Positions 36,484-44,687 of a stretch of DNA of 64,000 nucleotides are shown piece after piece; position 1 is the stretch's first letter; each line of letters opens with the position of its first letter. This DNA is from Alphaproteobacteria bacterium. Lineage in GTDB: Bacteria; Pseudomonadota; Alphaproteobacteria; SP197. The DNA lies in the NCBI GenBank assembly GCA_016869675.1, contig VGDP01000012.1:1-64000 (forward strand), given 5' to 3'. The notes under the pieces were generated by a model, which saw only the letters and a program-made list of their open reading frames with translations, did no database searches and was not told where the DNA came from. The position numbers were made by a program, and so were the translations under genes.

Positions 36484-37296
36484 TCAGCGGTAGCGTTCGA
36501 CGATCGCGCGGATCGTGCTGTTCACCAGGTCGGGCCGGTGGCCCACCATGGACAGGTGCCCGAGCCCCTCGAGCAGGTGGAAATGGCCGTCCGGCGCCGC
36601 CTCGGCCACCTTGCGGCCGTGCGCCGGCGGCGCCTGCACGTCGTGGCTGAAGCCGATGACGTGAAGCGGCACGCGGCATGACGGCAGCCGGTCAAGCGTG
36701 TCGAAGTCGATGCACGCCTGCCACTGCGCCGCCAGCATCGCCCCGTCGCGCTCGCCGTAAGACGCCGCGACGAAGGGCCGGAGCCGCGCCCACAGCGCGT
36801 CGTCGCCCAGCACTTCGGGCGGGTACATCAGGACACCGTAGTGGGCCACCGCCATCGCCTTCGGCAGCGTGCCGCCGGCGCAGCGGAACGCCACCTCGGC
36901 CTCCATCCATTCGCGCAGGTACCCGCTGATGCGCGCCGCGGTGCCCATGGTGACGGCGCAGCGCACCAACTCGGGATAACGGAGCGCGACTTCCTGGACG
37001 ATCAACGAGCCCATGGACAGCCCGACGATCGCCACGGGCGGTCGGCAGACGGCGCGGATCAGGCTCGCGCAATCGGCCGCGAAGTCGGCGATGGTCCAAG
37101 GCAACGGCGCCGTGGTGCGCGTATCCCCCGCGCCGCGCGGATCGTAAGCCGTGTTGCGGTGGTCGGCGCGGAACGCCGCGATCTGGTCGCCCCAATCGCG
37201 GCCCACGTTGTCGCCGCCTGGGATCCAGACGATGTCCAGGCCGCTGCCTTCCTGGAAGTAAGCCAGTTCGACGCCGGGCAGGCTCAGGACTGGCAT
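36484..37296 (-). CDS. Alpha/beta-hydrolase fold protein
   Basis: 270 residues. Nucleophile Ser in VGLSMGSLIVQ, acid Asp probably in GFSHDVQAPP, His in LEGLGHLSMVGH; the YDPRGAGDT loop is also typical. Related to 3-oxoadipate enol-lactonase and similar small hydrolases. Its gene follows the FAH-family hydrolase by ten bases, so the pair may hydrolyse lactone, ester or diketo intermediates. Confidence 0.9.
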   Translation of the reverse strand: MPVLSLPGVELAYFQEGSGLDIVWIPGGDNVGRDWGDQIAAFRADHRNTAYDPRGAGDTRTTAPLPWTIADFAADCASLIRAVCRPPVAIVGLSMGSLIVQEVALRYPELVRCAVTMGTAARISGYLREWMEAEVAFRCAGGTLPKAMAVAHYGVLMYPPEVLGDDALWARLRPFVAASYGERDGAMLAAQWQACIDFDTLDRLPSCRVPLHVIGFSHDVQAPPAHGRKVAEAAPDGHFHLLEGLGHLSMVGHRPDLVNSTIRAIVERYR

Positions 37297-37306
37297 CAGC
37301 GTCGCG

Positions 37307-38161
37307 TCACGTCGAGGGCGACCAGGCGACGCACTCCTGGCGCTGCTGGCCGAGCCCGCTAACGCCGAGCGTGACCACGTCGCCCGTCTTCAGGAACCGG
37401 GGCGGCTTCTTGCCGAGCCCCACGCCCGCCGGGGTCCCCGTGCTGATCACGTCACACGGGTAGAGCGTGATGAAGCGGCTGACGTAGCTGATTATCGTGC
37501 GCACCGAGAAGATCATGTTGGCGGTGGAGCCGGTCTGCATGCGCTCGCCGTTGACATCGAGCCAGAGCTCCAACACCTGAGGGTCGGGCACATCGTCGCG
37601 CGTCACCAGCCACGGGCCCAGGGGACCGAAGTTGTCGCAGCTCTTGCCCTTGACCCACTGGCCGCCGCGCTCGATCTGGAACTCGCGCTCCGAGACGTCG
37701 TTCATGATGGCGTAGCCCGCGACGCAGTCGAGCGCCTCGTCCTCGCTGACATGCCGCGTCTTGCGCCCGATGATGACCGCGAGTTCAACCTCCCAGTCGG
37801 TCTTGACCGAATCCTTGGGGACGATGATCGGATCGTTGGGACCGCACAGGCTGCTGGTCGCCTTCATGAAGATGATCGGTTCCTTGGGCGGCTTGGAGTT
37901 CGTCTCGGCCGCATGGTCCGTATAGTTCAGCCCTATGCACACGCACTTGCCGACGCGGCGCAGCGGCACGCCGAAGCGATGCGTGCCCTCGACCTTGCCC
38001 AGGATGCCGGGGTCGATGCTGCAAAACTTGTGCAGGCTCTCCTCGGACAGCGCCAAGTGGTCGGTGTCGTAGAGATGGCGCGACAGATCGCGCAGTTTCC
38101 CGTCGGGGTCGACCAGGCCCGGCTTCTCGCGACCCTTGGGCCCGTAACGAACCAGCTTCAT
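37307..38161 (-). CDS. Fumarylacetoacetate hydrolase-family protein (diketo-sugar-acid hydrolase-like)
   Basis: 284 residues beginning MKLVRYGPKGREKPGLVD. Core motifs are CIGLNYTDHAAE, then EPIIFMKATSS, then TDWEVELAVIIGR carrying the Mg-binding Glu residues, and STGTPAGVGLG near the end. The N-terminal form is shared with 2,4-diketo-3-deoxy-L-fuconate/rhamnonate hydrolases and proteins annotated as ureidoglycolate lyase. With the nearby SDRs, lactonase and dehydratase it suggests a non-phosphorylative sugar pathway ending in C-C cleavage. The start overlaps the DMT transporter stop (ATGA). Confidence 0.9.
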   Translation of the reverse strand: MKLVRYGPKGREKPGLVDPDGKLRDLSRHLYDTDHLALSEESLHKFCSIDPGILGKVEGTHRFGVPLRRVGKCVCIGLNYTDHAAETNSKPPKEPIIFMKATSSLCGPNDPIIVPKDSVKTDWEVELAVIIGRKTRHVSEDEALDCVAGYAIMNDVSEREFQIERGGQWVKGKSCDNFGPLGPWLVTRDDVPDPQVLELWLDVNGERMQTGSTANMIFSVRTIISYVSRFITLYPCDVISTGTPAGVGLGKKPPRFLKTGDVVTLGVSGLGQQRQECVAWSPST

Positions 38162-39117
38162 GACGCCTCCTCGCCATCCGCGCCCGCACCACGGCTAGCC
38201 TTAGGGCGCGGCCCCTGTCGGGTCAAGCGAGCACGCCAAGGTACGGTCGCCAGGGCGATGCCGATGGCGATGGCGACGGCGCCAACCGCGTGATGGGCGC
38301 GCAGCGGCTCGCCCAGGACCAGCATCGCCAGCACCAGGGTGAACACCGGGATCAGGTAGAGAAAGAACCCGGCGCGCGTCGGCCCCAGCACGCGCGCTCC
38401 GAAGTTCCAGCAGGCGAACGACAGGGCCGCCCCGCCGATCGCGCTGTAGGCCACCAGGGCGGCCGCCGTCCGCGAGAACCGCGGCGGATCGACCAAGGCC
38501 TCGACCACCGCGAAGGGCGCGCTGAACGCGATGCCCCAGGCGAACACGGCCGCCAGCACGACCCGCGCCGAGAGCGCCGGCGCGACGCGCTGCACCAGCA
38601 CCGTGTAGACCGCCCAGACGTAGAGCGACCCCACGGCGATGGCGTCGCCCGGCCCGATCTTCAGGCCACCGAGGCGCGCGACGTCGCCTTCGCTGACGAT
38701 CACGGCGACGCCCGCGGCGCCGACCACGAAGCCCAGGATCTGGCCCAGACCCAGGCGGTGGCCCAGGGCGATCCACGCGACCAGGGCGATGACCAGGGGC
38801 TCGGAGGCGCTGATCAGGCCGACGTTGATCGCCTGGGTCTGGTGGATCGCGATGAACAGTGCCACCGGGAACGCGGCGACGCCAATCAGCCCGGCGGCGG
38901 CCAGCCGGCCAAGCTCGGCGCGCAACAAGGGCGCCTGGGACCGAGCCTGGCTCCAGGCGAACGGCAACACCACCAGGAAGGCCAGCACGGCGCGCAAGAA
39001 CGAAAGGTTCATGGGCGGCAGGCTTTCGCGCAGGGCGCGCACCAGCACGGTGCCGCCCGACCACAGCAGTGTCGCCGTGATCAGGGCCGCGGCGGCCAGC
39101 AGGGTCGTGCGGGGCAC
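38158..39117 (-). CDS. DMT-superfamily (EamA) transporter
   Basis: 319 residues with ten hydrophobic spans in two EamA repeats (first LRAVLAFLVVLPFAW..., second starting VYTVLVQRVAPAL). The family exports amino acids, nucleosides or other metabolites across the inner membrane. It is coupled by a four-base overlap to the FAH-family gene, suggesting export or exchange of a pathway compound. Confidence 0.92.
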   Translation of the reverse strand: MPRTTLLAAAALITATLLWSGGTVLVRALRESLPPMNLSFLRAVLAFLVVLPFAWSQARSQAPLLRAELGRLAAAGLIGVAAFPVALFIAIHQTQAINVGLISASEPLVIALVAWIALGHRLGLGQILGFVVGAAGVAVIVSEGDVARLGGLKIGPGDAIAVGSLYVWAVYTVLVQRVAPALSARVVLAAVFAWGIAFSAPFAVVEALVDPPRFSRTAAALVAYSAIGGAALSFACWNFGARVLGPTRAGFFLYLIPVFTLVLAMLVLGEPLRAHHAVGAVAIAIGIALATVPWRARLTRQGPRPKASRGAGADGEEAS

Positions 39118-39135
39118 GGGCGATCGCTCGGAGCG

Positions 39136-39891
39136 TCAATAGGTCGCGCGGCCACCCGAGAGATCGAAGGTGAAGCCGGTGGTGAAGCTGCACGCCGGCG
39201 ACACGATCCAGGCGATCAGCGCCGCGACCTCGTCGAGCGTGCCGCAGCGCCGCATGGGGATCTTGTCGGTCATGTAGGTCACCTGCGCCTCGGGCAGGGC
39301 GGCGACCATGGGCGTGCGGATCACCGCCGGGGCCAGGCCGTTGATGGTGACGCCGGTGGTCGCGTAGTCCTTGGCCATGGACTTGACCAGGCCGATCAGG
39401 CCGGCCTTGGTCGCCGAATAGGCCGCCATGCCGGCGTTGCCTTCCTTGCCCGCGATCGAGGCGACGTGGAGCAGCCGGCCGTAGTTACGCGCCAGCAGGC
39501 GGGGCAGCACCGCGACCGAGAGCGCCATGGCGCCGCGCAGGTTGATGCGGTAGACGCGGTCGAAATCGTCCAGGTCCACCTCGTGGGCCTTGCGGTTGGT
39601 GATGCCGGTGATGCCGGCGCAGTTGACCAGTCCGTCGAGCCGGCCGAACGCGCGCTCCACCGCGTCGAGCGCCGGGGCGATGGTCGAGGCGTCGGTCACG
39701 TCCACGGCGTGGGCGATGGCGCGCCCGGCGGGCAGAGACGCGGCCGTCGCCGCGTTGCCCTTGGCGTCCGCGTCCAGGCAGCCGACGTGCACGCCCTGGT
39801 CCGCCAGGAAGCGGGCCGCGGCGTGGCCGATGCCGCTGGCGGCGCCGACGACGGCAATGGCGTAGGGCGTATCCGGGAAATAGCTGACCAC
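39136..39891 (-). CDS. SDR-family oxidoreductase
   Basis: 251 residues. VVGAASGIG replaces the more usual TGAASGIG, followed by LVNCAGITG (NNAG variant), Ser in HVASIAG and YSATK for YxxxK; it ends FTTGFTFDLSGGRATY. Similar to 2-dehydro-3-deoxy-L-fuconate dehydrogenase-type and other sugar-acid dehydrogenases, but not diagnostic. It lies 18 bases upstream of the DMT transporter in the same direction. Confidence 0.92.
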   Translation of the reverse strand: MVSYFPDTPYAIAVVGAASGIGHAAARFLADQGVHVGCLDADAKGNAATAASLPAGRAIAHAVDVTDASTIAPALDAVERAFGRLDGLVNCAGITGITNRKAHEVDLDDFDRVYRINLRGAMALSVAVLPRLLARNYGRLLHVASIAGKEGNAGMAAYSATKAGLIGLVKSMAKDYATTGVTINGLAPAVIRTPMVAALPEAQVTYMTDKIPMRRCGTLDEVAALIAWIVSPACSFTTGFTFDLSGGRATY

Positions 39892-39916
39892 GGCGGCGGC
39901 TCCTGGTTCGAGGGGT

Positions 39917-41473
39917 TCAAGCGCGTTCGGCGACGCCGCCCTCGCCGACCGCCAGCGCGGTCAGGGTGCGTTCGTCGTTGGCCATGCGCCACGAGATCAT
40001 GCGCTGGGCGTAGCCCAGAACGTCGGCGGCGCGCGACGGATCGCCGGCCAGGTCGTGGAACTGGCCGGGATCGGCCTCAAGATCAAAGAACAGCGGCGGC
40101 AGCGCCGTGAAGTGCACGTACTTGCCGCGCCGGTCGCGCAGCACGTTGAGCGTGCACTGGTCGAGCCCGATGCCGAGCGCCTGTTCGATCGCCGGATCGC
40201 GCACGTCGCGGTAGTCGTACTCCCAGTGCACGTCCTGGCGCCAATCGGCCGGCGGCGCGCCGTGCAGGAAGGGAACGAGCGAGCGCCCGTCGCACTGGCG
40301 CGGCGCCGGCAGGCCGAGCGCGTCAAGGATTGTCGGCATGGTGTCGATGGTCTCGGTGAACGCCTCGACCACCTGGCCGCGCGTCGCGTCCGCCGTCGCG
40401 CGCGGATCGCGCACGATCATGGGGATGTGGAACGCCGGGTCGAAGTACGCGGTCTTGCCGCACAGGAAGTGGTCGCCCAGGTTCTCGCCGTGGTCGCAGG
40501 TGAAGATCACCAGTGTGTCGTCCCAGCGCCCCAGCGCCTTCAGGTGCGCGACCAGCCGGCCGACATGGTGATCGAGTTCCGTCATCAGGGCGAAGTAAGT
40601 CGCCATGAGTTGGCGGTGATGGTGGTCGGTCACGGCCGAGCCCGAGGTGTAGTCGGGGATGTAGAAGCGGCCCTCGGCGCGGGCGTAGTTCTCGATCAGG
40701 TACGCGAGCAGCGGGTGCTGGCGCGCCTCGGCCGCCGCGCTGGCGGCGCGCACCGGCGCCGGCACCGCGTCGGGGTGGTAGAGCGCGTTGTAGGGCTCGG
40801 GCGCCGTGAACGGCCAATGGGGCCGCAGGTACGCCTGGTGCACCAGCCAAGGCCGGTCGCCCTGCAACGCCAGGAAGCCGATCGCCGCGTCGGTCTGGAA
40901 CGCGGTGTCGCTGTGCTCGGCCGTGTAGCGCGGCGGCGCGAAGGTCCAGCCGCGTTCCGCCGCGCCGGGGTAACCGGGCCGGGGCGTGTAGATGCCGTAG
41001 GGTTCGGCCGGCACGTCGTAGCCCTTGGCGGCGAGCCACGCGCGCCACGGCCCGAACGACGGCCCCATGACCAGCGTCGGCACGAAGCCAGGCATCGCCC
41101 GCTCGTAGGTGCCGAGCTCGGGGTCGTCAGGGGCGCGGCCGCGCGGATCGGAGCTGGTATCGGTGTAGCCGAACAGGTGCGGCTCGAGCCCCGCCTTGCG
41201 CACCTCCTTGGCGACGTTGGTGAAACGCGCGTCGAGCGGCGTGCCGTTGCGCACCGACCGGTGGTTCTGCAGGTACATGCCGGTCAGCAGCGAACAACGC
41301 GCCGGGCCGCACGGGCTGGCCTGAGTGTAGTGGTTGCGGAACAGCACGCCCTCGGCCGCCAGGGCGTCGAGGTTGGGCGTGCGCACCACCGGATGGCCTA
41401 ACACCGACAGGGCATCGCCGCGCCATTGGTCGGCGGCGATCAGCAGAACGTTGCGGATGCGGTCCCTGGCCAT
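39917..41473 (-). CDS. Type I sulfatase / phosphonate monoester hydrolase-like enzyme
   Basis: 518-residue alkaline-phosphatase-superfamily enzyme. The formylglycine site is Cys55 in SPCGPARCSLLTG (CxPxR), the metal Asp15 in LIAADQWRGD, and the second metal pair in FTCDHGENLGDH. MYLQNHRSVRNGTPLD is characteristic of the phosphonate monoester hydrolase/arylsulfatase branch, which hydrolyses phosphate and sulfate mono- and diesters. Activity would need a formylglycine-generating system elsewhere. No signal peptide is visible, so it is cytoplasmic. Confidence 0.92.
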   Translation of the reverse strand: MARDRIRNVLLIAADQWRGDALSVLGHPVVRTPNLDALAAEGVLFRNHYTQASPCGPARCSLLTGMYLQNHRSVRNGTPLDARFTNVAKEVRKAGLEPHLFGYTDTSSDPRGRAPDDPELGTYERAMPGFVPTLVMGPSFGPWRAWLAAKGYDVPAEPYGIYTPRPGYPGAAERGWTFAPPRYTAEHSDTAFQTDAAIGFLALQGDRPWLVHQAYLRPHWPFTAPEPYNALYHPDAVPAPVRAASAAAEARQHPLLAYLIENYARAEGRFYIPDYTSGSAVTDHHHRQLMATYFALMTELDHHVGRLVAHLKALGRWDDTLVIFTCDHGENLGDHFLCGKTAYFDPAFHIPMIVRDPRATADATRGQVVEAFTETIDTMPTILDALGLPAPRQCDGRSLVPFLHGAPPADWRQDVHWEYDYRDVRDPAIEQALGIGLDQCTLNVLRDRRGKYVHFTALPPLFFDLEADPGQFHDLAGDPSRAADVLGYAQRMISWRMANDERTLTALAVGEGGVAERA

Positions 41474-41502
41474 AACGGCGGACTATGCCGGCGGGCGCAC
41501 CG

Positions 41503-42560
41503 TTACGCCAGCGCGGCGCGCACCAGGTCGTGGAAGTGGCGCACGCCGTGCTCGCTCCAGCCCGAGCGGGCCTCGGGCTGCTCGATGAGCACGCCGCCGC
41601 GGTAGCCCGGCGAGGCCAGGCCGCGTTGCACCGCCTCGACCATGCCCACGTCCTCGGCGAACACGCGGTCGAACAATTCGTTGAAGCGGCCCATGGCGTC
41701 GGTCGCGGCGCCCATGGCGTAAACCGTGCGCACCTGACGCGTGCGGTCGGGCGCCAGCGGCTCATGGCTGACAGCCACGAAGGAATCCGCGTCCAGCGCG
41801 GCGCTGCCCTGTCGGCGTTGGGCGACTGCCACCACGCCGACAGCCCGATCATCGTGGCGTGGTTTACGTCGCGGTCGGCGGTGCCGGGCGGCACGCGGCC
41901 CTGGCGGCTCCAGCCTTCACCGACCACATGCTTCCACGTCGAGAGGTCGAAGTTGCCGAACGACGGATGAGCCACGTCGCAGTGGTAGCATTCCAGGTAG
42001 TTATCGATGATCGCCTTCCAGTTCGCGGCGATCGTCGCCTCGCGCCGGTAGATCGGCATCATGACGTCGAGGTTCGGATGGTCGCGCCGCAGCATCGCCT
42101 CGAGCGCGCCCAGCAGGGACTGCGCAGGCATGGGGGTCGCGGCGTCGAGGCAGACCATCACGAAGCCCGCGAAAATGACCGAGCGCACCGGTTCGAGCAC
42201 GAAGCAGCGGTGGTCGAATCCCGCCAGATCGTCGGCGTCGGGTGCGGTCCGCAGGCTGCCATCCAGGCCGTAGGTCCGGGCGTGGTAGGGACAGGTCAAC
42301 GACACCTTGAACCGGCCGCGGCCATCGAGCAAGCGATGGGCCCGGTGCTGGCACACATTGTGGAACGCGCGCACCGCGCCATCGGTGCCGTGGACGACGA
42401 AGACGTCGCGGCCGCCGACGTCGAGGGTCACGTAGTCCCCAGGCGTGGCCACGTCCGAGCGGTGGCAGGCGATCAGCCACGACCGGCCGAACACGGCGGA
42501 ACGTTCGCGCTCGAACACCTGAGCGTCCGTGTACCAGGACGCGGGCAACGGAACGTTCAT
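41503..42560 (-). pseudogene. GbcA-like Rieske oxygenase alpha subunit, frameshifted
   Basis: The upstream part (from MNVPLPASWYTDAQ) has intact Rieske ligands Cys70, His72, Cys90 and His93 and the catalytic-iron His pair in LECYHCDVAHPSF. Around 41805-41815 the frame shifts by one base: past WWQSPNADR the original frame turns into nonsense, and the true C-terminal part (SAALDADSFVAVSHEPL, then EDVGMVEAVQRGLASPGY) lies in another frame, ending at 41503. All the expected protein is otherwise present, so this is a single lesion or a base-call error. The start has AAGGAGG upstream. The group includes glycine-betaine, choline and related quaternary-amine oxygenases. Confidence 0.85.
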
Positions 42561-42602
42561 TGCAGCCTCCTTGTCCGGCGCCTCAAGTCTAGTCCGTCCG
42601 CC

Positions 42603-42956
42603 TCACGGCGTCGGAACGCCCGTGAACAACGCCGCCGCGTCGGCACCCTCGGTGCGGCACCAGCCGCGGTAGCCGCCGAGCCCACGGTTCGCCCATTCCC
42701 GATCAACGGCGATCAAAGCGGCGGCGCGGGTGTGGCGGCGCGCGGCATCGCTCAGGCCCAGCCGTGCGACGATCGCCGCGGTACGCGCCGTGTAGCCCTC
42801 GATCACCGCCGTGTCGACCAGCACGCACTCCAGCGCGATGCCGAACAGATAGTCGAGCCGGCGCAGGTCGTCGGTCGGCCGGGGGACCGGCGCCGCGCCC
42901 ACGTCGTGTGTCGGCGCCGCGAGGACGAGGAGCGCCGCGACCGCGTACGCCCTCAC
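42603..42956 (-). CDS. Small secreted protein of unknown function
   Basis: 117 residues from a GTG start. The opening VRAYAVAALLVLAAPTHDVGAAP looks like a signal peptide cleaved near VGA-AP. The mature part has two or three helices and four Cys or paired positions (LECVLVDTA, GYRGWCRTEG), with no recognised domain. The start overlaps the glycerophosphodiesterase stop by four bases (GTGA), making it the last gene of the dimethylformamidase-like operon. Confidence 0.72.
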   Translation of the reverse strand: MRAYAVAALLVLAAPTHDVGAAPVPRPTDDLRRLDYLFGIALECVLVDTAVIEGYTARTAAIVARLGLSDAARRHTRAAALIAVDREWANRGLGGYRGWCRTEGADAAALFTGVPTP

Positions 42957-43693
42957 GCCGTCCCGACCCAGCCCGGCACGTCGGAAAACACCCCGGCGAC
43001 ACCGAGCGCGAACAGCCGGCGCGCCTCGGCCACGTCGTTGACCGTGTAGGCGCGCAAGGCGTAGCCGGCCGCGAGCACGTCGCGCGCCAGTTCGGCGGTG
43101 ATGAACCCCCACCAGGTATGCACCGCGACCGCGCCCACGCGCGCCGCGAGTGCCTCCCACTCAGCGCACCGGTCGTTCACCAGCACGGCGCGGTCAAGCG
43201 CGGGGGCCTGTAGGCGCGCGGCCTCAAGCGCCTCGGGGCTGAAGCTGGAGAGCAGCGGCGGCGGCAGCGACGCGGGCCAGGCGCGCGCGAGCCGCGCCCC
43301 CACGACGCGCCCGGTCTCGGCCTCGCACCCCGGGCATGGCTTGAGCTCGACGTTGGCACCCAGCCCCAGCGCGGCCAGCGTGTCCAGCGCCGCGTCGAGC
43401 GTCGGGATGGGTTCGCCGGCGAACGCCGGCCCCCACCAGGAGCCGGCGTCGAGCCGCGTCAGCTCGGCGAGTGTGCGCATCCGCACCGGGCCAGATCCGT
43501 TGGTCGTGCGCTCCAGCGTGTCGTCGTGCATCACGATCGGCACGTCGTCGGCCGAAAGCTTGATGTCGAACTCGACCCACGTGGCCCCTTCGGCCTTGGC
43601 CTTGCGCAGCCCGGCCAGCGTGTTCTCGGGCGCCAGCCGCGCCGCGCCGCGATGACCGATGACGCGCGGCGGTTGAACACTGCCAATCGTCAC
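42953..43693 (-). CDS. Glycerophosphodiester phosphodiesterase (UgpQ-like)
   Basis: 246 residues from a GTG start. RVIGHRGAARLAPENTL carries the first catalytic His and Arg, EFDIKLSADDVPIVMHDDTL the metal Glu/Asp and the second His, and NVELKPCPG the third acidic position. It hydrolyses glycerophosphodiesters to glycerol-3-phosphate and an alcohol such as choline or ethanolamine; no signal peptide, so cytoplasmic. GTGA overlaps at both ends tie it to the nitronate monooxygenase and the small secreted protein. Confidence 0.93.
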   Translation of the reverse strand: MTIGSVQPPRVIGHRGAARLAPENTLAGLRKAKAEGATWVEFDIKLSADDVPIVMHDDTLERTTNGSGPVRMRTLAELTRLDAGSWWGPAFAGEPIPTLDAALDTLAALGLGANVELKPCPGCEAETGRVVGARLARAWPASLPPPLLSSFSPEALEAARLQAPALDRAVLVNDRCAEWEALAARVGAVAVHTWWGFITAELARDVLAAGYALRAYTVNDVAEARRLFALGVAGVFSDVPGWVGTA

Positions 43694-44685
43694 GTGGGCC
43701 CCAGCTTCGCGAGAGTCGCTTCCGCCTGGGCCAGCATGCGCGCCATGATGACGCGCGCCGGTACCACCTTGGTGATGAGCCCGACGCCCTGGCCGGCATA
43801 GAGGCACATGGCGTCCAGATCGCCCGTCATGTCGAAGCTCGGCGAATCGAAGTCGTAGCGCAGCACGGACGAGCCGTCGCCGCGCTGCCCGACCACGTCG
43901 CCCTCGCCGGGTCTCTGTCCCGGATCAGGCCGACCGGCCGCTTCCCAGGCCGCGACGGTGGCGTTGCGCAGGGCGCGATGGGGCGCGCGCGGCCATCCGA
44001 TATCGAACAGCTCGGTGTGCACCGTTTCGGTCTCGTCCGCCGCGATCAGCCGTTCGCGGTAGCGCGGGTGCGCCAAGGATTCCTCGGCCACGAGGAACGC
44101 CGTGCCGATCCAGGCAGCCTGGGCGCCCAACGCCAGCACGGCGGCGAGCCCGCGACCATCCGCGATGCCGCCGGCGGCGATCACGGGTGCCGCCGACGCC
44201 GCGTCGACCACGCGCGGCACGAGTGCCAGCGTCGCGACCTGGCCCCAGACATGGCCGCCGGCCTCCCAGCCCTGGGCGACGATCACGTCGACGCCGGCCG
44301 CGACGGACCGCCTTGCCTCGGCGGCGCTGGCGACGGTGTGCAGGACCAGCGCGCCGCGCCGGTGGCATGCCGACACATAGGGTGCCGGGTCGCCCCAGAA
44401 GAACGAGACGATGCGCACGTCTTCGTCGAGGGCAACGGCCAGCCGCTCGCTCTGGTCGGTGTCGAGCACGAGGTTGACCCCGACGGGGCGATCCGTCAGC
44501 GCCTTGGTGGCACGCAGGTCGGCGCGCATGCCGTCCAACGAGGTCCACGACAAACCCAGCATGCCGAGCCCGCCGGCCTCGGCGACCGCAGCCGCGGTGG
44601 CGGGGCCGATCGCGCCACCCATGGGCGCCAGCACGATGGGTACGTCGATACCCAGTCGATTGCACAGAGGCGTGCGCAGGGCCAT
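43690..44685 (-). CDS. Nitronate monooxygenase
   Basis: 331 residues. FMN-binding TIM-barrel of the 2-nitropropane dioxygenase family: PIVLAPMGGAIGPATAAAVAEAGGLGMLG at the start (in pieces PIVLAPMGG and EAGGLGMLG), then QGWEAGGHVWG with the catalytic His region, and VIAAGGIADGRGLAAVLALGA. It oxidises alkyl nitronates with O2 using FMN; some relatives act as enoyl reductases. It starts two bases after the large-subunit gene stop, so it belongs to the amidase-like operon. Confidence 0.92.
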   Translation of the reverse strand: MALRTPLCNRLGIDVPIVLAPMGGAIGPATAAAVAEAGGLGMLGLSWTSLDGMRADLRATKALTDRPVGVNLVLDTDQSERLAVALDEDVRIVSFFWGDPAPYVSACHRRGALVLHTVASAAEARRSVAAGVDVIVAQGWEAGGHVWGQVATLALVPRVVDAASAAPVIAAGGIADGRGLAAVLALGAQAAWIGTAFLVAEESLAHPRYRERLIAADETETVHTELFDIGWPRAPHRALRNATVAAWEAAGRPDPGQRPGEGDVVGQRGDGSSVLRYDFDSPSFDMTGDLDAMCLYAGQGVGLITKVVPARVIMARMLAQAEATLAKLGPT

Positions 44686-44687
44686 GG

